From an uncultured Aeriscardovia sp. (GTDB taxonomy: Bacteria; Actinomycetota; Actinomycetes; Actinomycetales; Bifidobacteriaceae), in NCBI GenBank assembly GCA_903789525.1, contig CAIFER010000001.1, forward strand, positions 434,001 through 498,000: a DNA stretch of 64,000 nucleotides. Reading direction: 5' to 3'. The notes under the pieces were generated by a model. The model did no database searches. It was not told where the DNA came from and saw only the letters and a program-made list of their open reading frames with translations. Numbering within the stretch: the stretch's first letter is position 1; each line of letters opens with the position of its first letter. A program made the position numbers and the translations under genes. Shown here piece by piece: positions 55,436 through 63,592 of this stretch.

Positions 55436-57339
55436 TTTTCGCTCTGAGATTCTTTTTTCCGCCCACGGATCACCAGCAGTCGCATCGCATTGAAAATCAC
55501 GATGAGAATACTGAGTTCATGAATCAACATTCCTGACGCCATCTCGATATATCCGGCGAAGAGGCCGATAAAGAGCAAAAGAACTGTCAGGAGAGCAATG
55601 CCGATGTTCTCCCACATTGTCATGACCGTGCGTTTTGCAAGATGGAGTGCATTCGAGAGGTTCAAAAGATTCGAGCGTACGAGAACGACATCAGAGACGT
55701 CAAGAGCGACATCCGTTCCCGACCCCATCGCAATGGCGACGTCGGCCTTTGACAAGGCAATACTGTCGTTAATCCCATCACCTACAAAGGCAATTCGATG
55801 CCCTGCCTGCTTCTGTGCCTCAATATAAGCGGCCTTATCTTGTGGGAGGAGACCGCTTTTGACCTCATCAATTGGCAGCTCGGAGGCGATCTGCTTAGCA
55901 GTCTGCTTCGTATCACCCGTGAGCATCACAAGACGGCGGACACCTTGTTTTTTTAGCTCTTTGAGTGCTTGAGCAGCATCCGGCCTTAAAAGATCGCGTA
56001 TCCCGAGAACCGCTAGCTCCTCGCCGTCTGCGCGAGCAAAGATCACGATGGAATTGCCACGTCCAGCCATTTCCTCAACGAGATGGTCTAAACGCTCTCG
56101 ATCTTCCTGAGATTGACCTGCCCGTGAAAGCACCTTCGGGAAAGATGCAATGAGACGGCGATTCCCGACAAGATACGTCTGCCCCTCAATTGTCGCTTCA
56201 AGTCCTTGACCGTTCAGAACGTCAAGTCCTGTCACGAGGGGATTCGTCACCGTCGGAAGAGATGTGATCGCAGTAGCAAGCGGATGGTTTGACTGATGTT
56301 CAATGGCGACGAGATGGTCAAGAATATCCTGCCTTTGACCACGCAGAACATGGATTTCCTCCACCTGCGGATGTCCGACCGTCAGCGTCCCTGTTTTATC
56401 GAAGGCAATTGTGTCCACACGCCGTAGTCGGTCCATGACATCCGAGCCCTTAAACAAGATCCCCCGCCGCGCGCCATTGCCGATCCCTGCGACCGTCGAG
56501 ACGGGTACTCCAATGACGAGTGCACCCGGGCAACCGAGGACCATGATCGTGATTGCAAGTCGAAGATTACGGGAGATCAAACCGACGAGAAGAGCAGCAA
56601 CGAGGACGAATGGTGTGTAGTACGTTGAAAAGCGGTCGAGAAAACGCTGCGCCTTCATTTTCGAGTCTTGTGACTCTTCCACCAGTTCGATGATTTTCCC
56701 AAAAGTTGTGTCTTCGCTGACAGCAGTTGTGCGAACAGTTACAAGGCCATTTTCAAGGAGTGTGCCAGCATAAACTTTCCCGCCGATTTTCTTCTGCGTC
56801 GGCTGCGATTCTCCGGTAATGGTTGATTCGTTTACGAGCCCCTCCCCACCAATGACTACTCCATCGACCGGAACCTGTGACCCCGTCTTGACTTGGACGA
56901 TCGCTCCCTCATCCACAAGATCGACGTCTACTTCTTTCGTTTTCCCGTCCTTGGTGACCACAAGAGCAGTTTGAGGAGCCATCTGCGTCAGTTCCTTCAC
57001 GGCGGACCGGGTTTTCGTCAGCGTTAAGTTCTCCAGAACATCGCCAAGGAGAAAGAGCCATGTGACAATCGCTGCCTCATCAAACTCACGGATGATAAAC
57101 GCACCAATGACAGCGAGCGAGACGAGGACATCGATTGAAACGAGCTTCATTTGAAGCGAGGAGATCGCGGTCAGTGCGATCGGCAGGACACCGATAATGC
57201 CGGCTACAAGCATGAGGAGCTCAGAAGGCAAACTGACGGGCAAAAGCCAGTGCAAGAACTCTGCAAGAGCAATCAGAACAGTCAGAATAATGACAAGTGC
57301 AGTGCGATGGCTTGTCAGAAATAGTTGGATCTTCTTCAC
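55432..57339 (-). CDS. P1B-type heavy-metal ATPase with CPG motif
   Basis: A 635-residue metal-transporting P-type ATPase. Actuator TGES (STITGESQPT), phosphorylation DKTGTLT, nucleotide-domain HP (SNHPLA), hinge GDGINDSIAL are all present; about eight membrane segments. The intramembrane metal motif reads VLGCPGALVIGVP, that is C-P-G, not the C-P-C, S-P-C or C-P-H of the better-defined classes, so the metal is uncertain. No N-terminal HMA domain; a separate CopZ-like protein follows. GTG 57339 is chosen (AGGAGG nine bases upstream); a GTG six bases earlier and a TTG at 57366 are in frame. First gene of the cassette, behind an FNR-type box. Confidence 0.88.
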   Translation of the reverse strand: MKKIQLFLTSHRTALVIILTVLIALAEFLHWLLPVSLPSELLMLVAGIIGVLPIALTAISSLQMKLVSIDVLVSLAVIGAFIIREFDEAAIVTWLFLLGDVLENLTLTKTRSAVKELTQMAPQTALVVTKDGKTKEVDVDLVDEGAIVQVKTGSQVPVDGVVIGGEGLVNESTITGESQPTQKKIGGKVYAGTLLENGLVTVRTTAVSEDTTFGKIIELVEESQDSKMKAQRFLDRFSTYYTPFVLVAALLVGLISRNLRLAITIMVLGCPGALVIGVPVSTVAGIGNGARRGILFKGSDVMDRLRRVDTIAFDKTGTLTVGHPQVEEIHVLRGQRQDILDHLVAIEHQSNHPLATAITSLPTVTNPLVTGLDVLNGQGLEATIEGQTYLVGNRRLIASFPKVLSRAGQSQEDRERLDHLVEEMAGRGNSIVIFARADGEELAVLGIRDLLRPDAAQALKELKKQGVRRLVMLTGDTKQTAKQIASELPIDEVKSGLLPQDKAAYIEAQKQAGHRIAFVGDGINDSIALSKADVAIAMGSGTDVALDVSDVVLVRSNLLNLSNALHLAKRTVMTMWENIGIALLTVLLLFIGLFAGYIEMASGMLIHELSILIVIFNAMRLLVIRGRKKESQSEN

Positions 57340-57392
57340 GATCACTGCCCTCCTTCTAAGAGTCAACTTAGAAGAAGAGCAGTTAAGGGAAA

Positions 57393-57406
57393 TTGATTCC
57401 CATCAA
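57393..57406. promoter_or_regulatory. FNR-type box upstream of the ATPase gene
   Basis: TTGAT-TCCC-ATCAA, a perfect FNR-family palindrome extended by A/T on both sides (AAATTGAT...ATCAATTT). It is 54 bases upstream of the ATPase start. Confidence 0.82.
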
Positions 57407-57451
57407 TTTTCAGTCACAGTGAAGAGGCTCGATGACCAATCGAACGCCAAT

Positions 57452-58198
57452 TCAACGGTTTTCTTTATCGAGGAAAGCGAGGAGATCCTTCGTCGCTTGG
57501 TCGTCATCCTTACCGCTAAACCCGTGCCCCGCACCGTCAAGAGTGATCAGGTGCGCATGAGGGAAAGTTCGTGCCGCCCGCTGAGAGTAGGAGATCGGCA
57601 CAATCGTGTCGGCAGTGCCATGAATGATGAGCACATCGCCTGTGTAGTGCGGCATCTGATCGTAAATATCAAAGGACAACGCATCACGATTGTAAATCGA
57701 CCCGATCGGCACACCCATGACCGACGTGATATTCTGACCGCTCTTTTCTCTCTTCCGCGCATCATCTTGCAGCACGTAAGCGGGATAGAAATTGACGAGC
57801 GCACGAACATCCTGCGGCCGATGTGCTGCGACGTACGTGGAAACAAATCCCCCTTGACTCGCTCCCATCAAATACAGTCGATCATTATCCACATCACTGC
57901 GCTCGCGCATCGCGTCCATGACGGCATTGAGATCTCTCGCTTCAGTGAGCACCGACATTCCCGTCGTGCTCCCACCACTTCGGCTGCCGACACCACCACC
58001 GACGAAATCAAAGATCAGTGCAGCGTATCCATGCGTGGAAAGCGACTGTGCGTAACGCTGCATATATGAGGAATCAGAACCAAAGCCATGTGAGAGGATC
58101 ACCGTTGGAAAAGGTGCCTGCACTGGCCCTTGCGGTTGATAAAACCTTGCGAAGATCTGGTTACTCCCGTCAGGAATACTGATTGTTTCGATCGTCAT
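57452..58198 (-). CDS. Alpha/beta hydrolase
   Basis: A 248-residue alpha/beta-hydrolase. Nucleophile elbow LMGASQGGFVS (G-A-S-Q-G) and oxyanion region VILSHGFGSDSSY are intact; catalytic Asp is probably in IHGTADTIVP and His in DGAGHGFSG. It resembles acyl esterases/peptidases of the DUF1749/BAAT-like type; substrate unknown. ATG 58198 with GGAGGAG upstream is preferred; the frame is open to 58294. It stands between the rplY terminator and the ATPase gene promoter. Confidence 0.82.
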   Translation of the reverse strand: MTIETISIPDGSNQIFARFYQPQGPVQAPFPTVILSHGFGSDSSYMQRYAQSLSTHGYAALIFDFVGGGVGSRSGGSTTGMSVLTEARDLNAVMDAMRERSDVDNDRLYLMGASQGGFVSTYVAAHRPQDVRALVNFYPAYVLQDDARKREKSGQNITSVMGVPIGSIYNRDALSFDIYDQMPHYTGDVLIIHGTADTIVPISYSQRAARTFPHAHLITLDGAGHGFSGKDDDQATKDLLAFLDKENR

Positions 58199-58261
58199 TT
58201 CTCCTCCTCTTCCCTCTGATTTCCTCAATTTATCACGGTCATCAGGAGCTCCAAGAAACAT

Positions 58262-58292
58262 AAAAAGCCGCGCTCCCTTTCGAGAACGCGGC
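58262..58292 (-). terminator. Rho-independent terminator after rplY
   Basis: On the minus strand GCCGCGTTCTC pairs with GGGAGCGCGGC (two G-U pairs) around GAAA and runs into UUUUU. Confidence 0.9.
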
Positions 58293-58351
58293 ACTATGAA
58301 ACGCTACGAAGCTCGCGAGATCAGCTCGTGAGCCTCAGTCGTGATTCAAGC

Positions 58352-59041
58352 TCACTTGGAAGCCTTGGCACCAGCAGCAGGAGCCTTAGCGGCGTCACCT
58401 GCACCTGCGGCCGGAGCAGCAGCACCCTCAGCTGGAGCGGTAGCGCCAGCAGCAGGAGCCGTCGCAGCTGCGCCAGCAGCCGGGGTCTCTGGAACTTCCT
58501 CAGATGGAATCTGAACAGAGACAACCGATGCGGTCGGAGCAATGTCGAGGAGCTCAGCACCCTTCGGCAGCTTGACATCCTTGGCCTCAATGCGGTCTCC
58601 CGCTTGCATTCCATCGACAGAGAGCGTGAAGCGCTCTGGGAGCTCGGAGACGTCTGCACGGACGCGAAGCTCCTGAATATCGATGAAGGCGACGCCGTTG
58701 CCCTTGGTCTCGCCGGTGATGAAGACAGGAACGGTGATCTCGATCTTCTCACCTTTCTTGACCTCATAGAAATCAACATGCTCAATGGTCCGCTTGAGCG
58801 GGTTACGCTGAACGTCCTTGACGACGGCGAGATGATCTTCCTTGCCGAAAGTCAGCTCATACACAGCGTTGGTGTGACGCAGAGCATTACGCAGTTCCAG
58901 AGCAGGAATCTGGAGGAACAGCGGCTTCTTGCCACCTGCGTACACAGATGCTGGAACATTGCCTGCCACACGCATACGACGCGCTGCACCCTTACCAAAC
59001 TGAGTGCGCTCAGAACCTTCAAGCTTAATTGGTGCTGCCAT
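58352..59041 (-). CDS. rplY: 50S ribosomal protein L25/Ctc (general stress type)
   Basis: A 229-residue long-form L25 (Ctc). The N-terminal L25 domain ([33 protein letters not shown]) binds 5S rRNA; the Ctc C-terminal domain follows from about residue 95. Residues ~185-229 are almost purely Ala/Pro/Gly with short A-P-A-A-G repeats. ATG 59041 has AAGG upstream. A candidate promoter 145 bases upstream gives a long structured leader. Monocistronic, with a strong terminator. Confidence 0.95.
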   Translation of the reverse strand: MAAPIKLEGSERTQFGKGAARRMRVAGNVPASVYAGGKKPLFLQIPALELRNALRHTNAVYELTFGKEDHLAVVKDVQRNPLKRTIEHVDFYEVKKGEKIEITVPVFITGETKGNGVAFIDIQELRVRADVSELPERFTLSVDGMQAGDRIEAKDVKLPKGAELLDIAPTASVVSVQIPSEEVPETPAAGAAATAPAAGATAPAEGAAAPAAGAGDAAKAPAAGAKASK

Positions 59042-59096
59042 ATTTCGTACCTTCTTTCTTGTTCTCAGCTTCGTTGCGGGGACAAGACCGGTACGC

Positions 59097-59129
59097 GCAC
59101 CCTCTTTCGAACACAACACGAAAGCGTGC
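59097..59129 (-). promoter_or_regulatory. Stem-loop in rplY leader
   Basis: GCAC-CTTTCG pairs with CGAAAG-GTGC with small internal asymmetry and a ten-base loop, in the middle of the ~140-base leader. The whole 309-base gap 59042-59350 holds this leader, the rplY promoter and, at its end, GAGGAG before the acyl-CoA ligase gene; no further gene is seen. Confidence 0.4.
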
Positions 59130-59184
59130 AGGACCTTGCCAAGTCGATTACGGGACTTCATCCCCTCGCCAAAGCACTTCTCGT

Positions 59185-59212
59185 AGATTAGCACAGGTCA
59201 TCCCCCATCCAA
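59185..59212 (-). promoter_or_regulatory. Candidate rplY promoter
   Basis: On the minus strand TTGGAT (59207-59212) and an extended -10 TGC-TAATCT (59185-59190) are 16 bases apart. Confidence 0.5.
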
Positions 59213-59350
59213 GCAAACGCATGTATTCCTACGGGTGCGTAAGTAGAGAGAAAGCGCGCGCGGGGTTAAAGTGACAGGTGTAAAAACGGTCGGCAGTGGC
59301 ATGTCGCAAACAGCGATGAGCACGAGACGCCGCCGAGGAATGAGGAGATT

Positions 59351-61363
59351 ATGCCCTTCAAACTGAGTCTTCCCAGTGCTCTCCAACGTATTATTGACGC
59401 TCATGGTTCGCATCCGACAACTTCCGATCTTTCGCAGCCAGATGATCCGGCTCCTTCTCCAACGCATCAGCCGGAGCTTCCGTATGAGTTCGAGTACACG
59501 CCTGGTATGCCGACTCGCACGTATATCGATCACACTTCTGGATTGAAGACGACGGTCACAAAAGGTGCACCGTCCATTCCTGAGTCAGAAACAATTTATG
59601 ACATCTATCGTCACCGTGCTGAGCGCATGCCAAACGACCCGCTGTACTGCTTCCGCGGTGAGAATGGTTCATGGACTTCACGAACTGCTGCACAGACTTT
59701 AGGTGATATTCGTCGTACTGCTAAAGGATTCCTTCATCTCGGCGTCCGTAAGGGTGAAGGCGTCGCTCTCATGAGTAAGACGAGCTATGCGTGGGATCTT
59801 GTCGATGCAGGTGTCGTCTCTATCGGTGGAGTACTCGCCACGGTGTATGACACGGATTCTGCCGAACAAATCGCACGCATCATTGACAATGCTGATGTTC
59901 GTATCATCATCGTACAAACTGACCAAATGCGCCAAAAAGCTGAAGCAGCGGTAGGCAAACGGTCGAATATTCGTATTTACTGCTTGGAGCAAGGTGATCT
60001 CGAGGCTATCCAGGCATACGGCGAGACGGTTTCAGATGAGCAACTAGACGAACGCATTCGGTCTATCCACGCTTCCGACTTGTGCTCAATCGTCTACACG
60101 TCTGGATCCACTGCCCTGCCAAAAGGTGTCGAGATGCGGCACCTCAACTACTGCACCACGGCGGAGAATTTGCGTGCGTATCTTCCGAAATTGTTGAACG
60201 ATAAAACCGGATCAATCTTGCAGTTCCTTCCACAAGCACATTCATTCGCTCGTGCTATCAATTACATCTGCGTCAACTCCGACTTGCGGATTTATATTTC
60301 CGACAGCTTCAAGAGTCTTTTGTCTGATTTACAAGTGGCACGTCCAACCATCATGATCGGCGTTCCGCGCGTATTCGAAAAAATCTACAACGCAGCGAGC
60401 CAAAAGTCCGGCAATGGCATCAAGGGTCATATCTTTATGGCTGCTGCTAATACTGCTCGCGAATACATGCACGAAGTCGCTCACAACGGGCAAGTGAGTC
60501 CTGCGATTTCAGTGTTACGAAACACGTTTGATCCAATTGTCTACCGCCAGTTGCGTGATGTGCTTGGCGGACGGACAGAGTGGCTCGTTTGTGGTGGTGC
60601 TCCGCTTGATCCAGCGCTGATGGACTTCTTCCGCGGCGCAGAAATTCCGCTGTACGAAGGCTACGGATTAACCGAAACGACGGCACCGTGCTCGTTCACG
60701 CCTCTCGATACCCCTTATCATGAGGGGTCAGTCGGCTTTGCCTTCCCTGGCTTCGCCCTCCGTATTTCGAAGTCAGGTGAATTGGAAGCAAAGGGAACGG
60801 CGTGCTTCCAGGCATATCACAAGAATCCATCTGCCACGCGTGATTCGTTCACGGCCGACGGTTGGTATAAGACGGGCGATCTCGGCCGCATTGACAACGA
60901 TGGGTATATCTACATTACTGGACGCATCAAAGATCTCATCATTACGTCTGGCGGCAAGAATGTTTCACCTGGTCCGATGGAAGAGGTCATTGAGCGGTGC
61001 CCAATCGTGTCCAATGCACTCGTTCTCGGCGATAAGAGACCATTTGTCTCTGCTCTCGTCACACTTGATGCCTCCGCACTGCGCGGTTGGCTCAAGTCGA
61101 AGGGCTTGGATGAGCGTATGAGCGTCCAGGAAGCTGCTGAAAATGCGGCTGTCCGCGCCGAAGTTCAAGACTTCGTCGATAAAGCGAATGAGGGTGAATC
61201 GCGTGCAGAATCTGTTCGCAAGTTCATCATTCTGCCAGAAGACTTCACTCAAGACAATGGCCTCATGACGGCGTCCATGAAGGTGATTCGTCCGAAAGTG
61301 ATCGCCCGCTACTCACAGCTGCTCAATACACGCATGTACATCCCACGGAAGCATACGGAGTGA
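59351..61363 (+). CDS. Long-chain fatty acid-CoA ligase (AMP-forming)
   Basis: A 670-residue adenylate-forming enzyme. The P-loop-like motif is IVYTSGSTALPKGVEM, the A5 motif EGYGLTETTAP, A7/A8 WYKTGDLGRIDNDGYIYITGRIKDLIITSGGKNVSP. It activates fatty acids to acyl-CoA via acyl-AMP. The N-terminal ~70 residues contain a Pro/Ser-rich stretch before the core. ATG 59351 follows GAGGAG. Single gene with its own terminator, convergent with the oxidoreductase gene. Confidence 0.93.
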   Translation: MPFKLSLPSALQRIIDAHGSHPTTSDLSQPDDPAPSPTHQPELPYEFEYTPGMPTRTYIDHTSGLKTTVTKGAPSIPESETIYDIYRHRAERMPNDPLYCFRGENGSWTSRTAAQTLGDIRRTAKGFLHLGVRKGEGVALMSKTSYAWDLVDAGVVSIGGVLATVYDTDSAEQIARIIDNADVRIIIVQTDQMRQKAEAAVGKRSNIRIYCLEQGDLEAIQAYGETVSDEQLDERIRSIHASDLCSIVYTSGSTALPKGVEMRHLNYCTTAENLRAYLPKLLNDKTGSILQFLPQAHSFARAINYICVNSDLRIYISDSFKSLLSDLQVARPTIMIGVPRVFEKIYNAASQKSGNGIKGHIFMAAANTAREYMHEVAHNGQVSPAISVLRNTFDPIVYRQLRDVLGGRTEWLVCGGAPLDPALMDFFRGAEIPLYEGYGLTETTAPCSFTPLDTPYHEGSVGFAFPGFALRISKSGELEAKGTACFQAYHKNPSATRDSFTADGWYKTGDLGRIDNDGYIYITGRIKDLIITSGGKNVSPGPMEEVIERCPIVSNALVLGDKRPFVSALVTLDASALRGWLKSKGLDERMSVQEAAENAAVRAEVQDFVDKANEGESRAESVRKFIILPEDFTQDNGLMTASMKVIRPKVIARYSQLLNTRMYIPRKHTE

Positions 61364-61393
61364 GTATCCGCTGAACACTGAGGAAGAGAAGAA

Positions 61394-61428
61394 AAGGGTG
61401 TTTCCTTTCATAAGGAAGCACCCTTTTT
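61394..61428 (+). terminator. Rho-independent terminator after the acyl-CoA ligase gene
   Basis: AAGGGTGTTTCCTT pairs with AAGGAAGCACCCTT (one T-G pair) around TCAT and runs into TTTTT. Confidence 0.9.
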
Positions 61429-61489
61429 ATATCTCAGTTACGCAGTTGCACCAGTTACTCTCGTGCCAGCTGCGCACGACCTCCTACGC

Positions 61490-62539
61490 TCATGGACGTG
61501 CTGCTTCGAACGGATACACTTCTCCCCACTGCCTGCGCAAGCTATCCATTTGCTCCATAACACGGATGGTTTGCTCGTGCGACATCTCTGGCGCCTCGAT
61601 ATCGCCATTGTTCCGCGCGTGGACGGTCGCCATCACTTCGTATTCATAACCCGTCAGCTGCGAATCATTGAGAACGCGGGAAGAAATACGGTGATGATTG
61701 GCATCGTACACATCCATGGATTCCGGATTGTTGATGTTGTGCACCACGATGTAGCCGCGAGTACCACGGATGAGCCCGAGTCGATCCCCTACTGACAAAA
61801 TGGACGAGCTGAGTGTGGCCATCACCGTTGACGCAGTCGAATCGGCAGCCTTCGGATTGTGAAGCCACAGGACAGCGGCAAATCGCTGATCAACGCCGGT
61901 CTCTGTTTTCGCGCACACCGACTCTATTTTCTGAACACTTGCGTTCGGAAGCGCCATATCAACGAAATTCAGGTCGTAAACACCGACGTCAAGAAGAGCT
62001 CCACCGGCCAGAGCCGGATCCATAATGCGCGCTTTGTGACTTGTGGGATACGACAAACTTGCGGAAATCTCCGTCACATCGCCGATCACACCGGATGCAA
62101 TGGTATCGGCAATAATCTGGCGGCTCGGCATGAACCGAGTCCATATCGCTTCAACGCACGCCTGACCAGTCTGTGCGCTGACTTTTATGACACGGCGAGC
62201 CTGATCAGCATTCGCAGTAAATGCCTTCTCAACGAGAACGGCCTTGCCAGCTTTCATACACGCGATCGCTTCTTGCTCGTGCAGCGCATGCGGCGTAGCA
62301 ATATAGACGATATCGACGTTCGGATCAGCTAGCAGATCTGCATAACTTCCATATGCGTGTGCGAAACCGTACCGAGCAGCAAACTGTTGCGCACGATCGA
62401 GACTATTGTGCGTTGCTACAGCATATGGTGCGATCGCATCGGCATAGCGCTGATCGTGCGACATCTGGACGAGAGTGTCAGCCATTGAATGTGCAATGCT
62501 GCCCAAACCGAGAATTGCAATATTGCAGCGATGTGTCAT
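61490..62539 (-). CDS. Gfo/Idh/MocA family oxidoreductase
   Basis: A 349-residue NAD(P)-dependent oxidoreductase. Rossmann start NIAILGLGSIAHSMA, VDIVYIATPHALHEQEA, and the catalytic-lysine motif here AVLVEKAFTAN (usual E-K-P is E-K-A), with DVGVYDLNFVDMAL carrying the second active-site block. Such enzymes oxidise or reduce sugars, inositols or related diols; substrate unknown. ATG 62539 has GAGGAAG upstream. It follows era by 36 bases on the same strand and is probably co-transcribed. Confidence 0.88.
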   Translation of the reverse strand: MTHRCNIAILGLGSIAHSMADTLVQMSHDQRYADAIAPYAVATHNSLDRAQQFAARYGFAHAYGSYADLLADPNVDIVYIATPHALHEQEAIACMKAGKAVLVEKAFTANADQARRVIKVSAQTGQACVEAIWTRFMPSRQIIADTIASGVIGDVTEISASLSYPTSHKARIMDPALAGGALLDVGVYDLNFVDMALPNASVQKIESVCAKTETGVDQRFAAVLWLHNPKAADSTASTVMATLSSSILSVGDRLGLIRGTRGYIVVHNINNPESMDVYDANHHRISSRVLNDSQLTGYEYEVMATVHARNNGDIEAPEMSHEQTIRVMEQMDSLRRQWGEVYPFEAARP

Positions 62540-62575
62540 ATTCTTCCTCACTTCATTGTTCGCGGTTGAATACTG

Positions 62576-63592
62576 TCACTCAAAACCAAGACGATCGAGT
62601 TCCTTCGGATTCGACTGCCATCCACGAGCGACGGTGACATGCATCTCGAGATGTGCGCGTCCGCCGACAATACGTTTGATTGCCGTTCGCGTCTTTGCAC
62701 GCACCCACACCAGATTTTGAGCATGCTTTCCAATAATGATCGGCTTTTGCGATGTGCGCTCCACGTACAAAGACACGAGCACACGAATCGGAGCTGGCCG
62801 TCCTGCCTCATCAACTTCGCCTTCGCGTGGACGAATGATCGCATCAGTGACGGCAGCGAGCGAGTGTGGAAGCTCATCATTCAGCTTGCTCAAAAACGCC
62901 CCGCGCACGATTTCGGAAATCTGCCGTTTTTCGCTCTCTTCAGCCACCACGGAATCCGGATACATTTTGGGCCCAACAGGAACAGAAGAGATGAGCACAC
63001 GCGCAACTTCGTCGACGTTATCGCCCGTCAATGCGCTCACAGGAACAATCTGCGTGAAATGCCCGAACCGATCGACATCGATGATCTTATCGACGAGCTG
63101 ATTCTTGGTGAGCCGATCGATCTTCGTCACAATCGCGATCACCGGTTTGCGCCAGTACTTCGCAGATGTAAACGGCTCATGCGGTTTGGCAAATTGACTC
63201 CCCAACTGATGGAGAATACGCTGATCACCCGGCCCTAACTTCTGATCAGCCGGGAGCACAAAACACACCGCATCGACTTCTGAAAGCGAATCCTTGACCA
63301 TATCGTCAAGCCGCTGACCGAGCAATGTGCGAGGACGATGGATACCAGGCGTGTCGACAAGAACAACTTGGCTGCCGGGCCGGTTCATGATGACACGCAA
63401 ATCATGCCGTGTCGTCTCCGGTCGATCACTCGTTACCGCGACCTTTTTGCCAACGAGTGCATTAATGAGCGTTGACTTGCCGACATTCGGCCGTCCTACG
63501 ATCGAGACAAACCCTGAACGGAAATCAGGATTGCCGGTTGTCTTCTGTGCTGCCGCGCGGGCGAGCGATTCTCGAGACTGCGTTTCAGCCAC
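62576..63592 (-). CDS. era: GTPase Era
   Basis: A 338-residue GTPase. G1 VGRPNVGKST, G3 VDTPGIHRPRTLLG, G4 VTKIDRLTK, then a C-terminal KH domain (SLYVERTSQKPIIIGKHAQNL). Era binds the 3' end of 16S rRNA and assists 30S assembly. The start is GTG at 63592, which overlaps the upstream gene stop by eight bases, with AAGG six bases before it. It sits behind a CorC/HlyC-type gene, the order common in actinobacteria. Confidence 0.96.
   Translation of the reverse strand: MAETQSRESLARAAAQKTTGNPDFRSGFVSIVGRPNVGKSTLINALVGKKVAVTSDRPETTRHDLRVIMNRPGSQVVLVDTPGIHRPRTLLGQRLDDMVKDSLSEVDAVCFVLPADQKLGPGDQRILHQLGSQFAKPHEPFTSAKYWRKPVIAIVTKIDRLTKNQLVDKIIDVDRFGHFTQIVPVSALTGDNVDEVARVLISSVPVGPKMYPDSVVAEESEKRQISEIVRGAFLSKLNDELPHSLAAVTDAIIRPREGEVDEAGRPAPIRVLVSLYVERTSQKPIIIGKHAQNLVWVRAKTRTAIKRIVGGRAHLEMHVTVARGWQSNPKELDRLGFE

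Noticed and set aside
57197-58069. 290-codon plus-strand frame across the ATPase start and hydrolase gene
   Set aside because: Antisense to two well-supported genes and to the FNR-type box region; no domain.
58328-59191. 287-codon plus-strand frame over rplY
   Set aside because: Antisense to L25/Ctc; the Ala/Pro-rich region of rplY produces a spurious Ser/Arg-rich frame.
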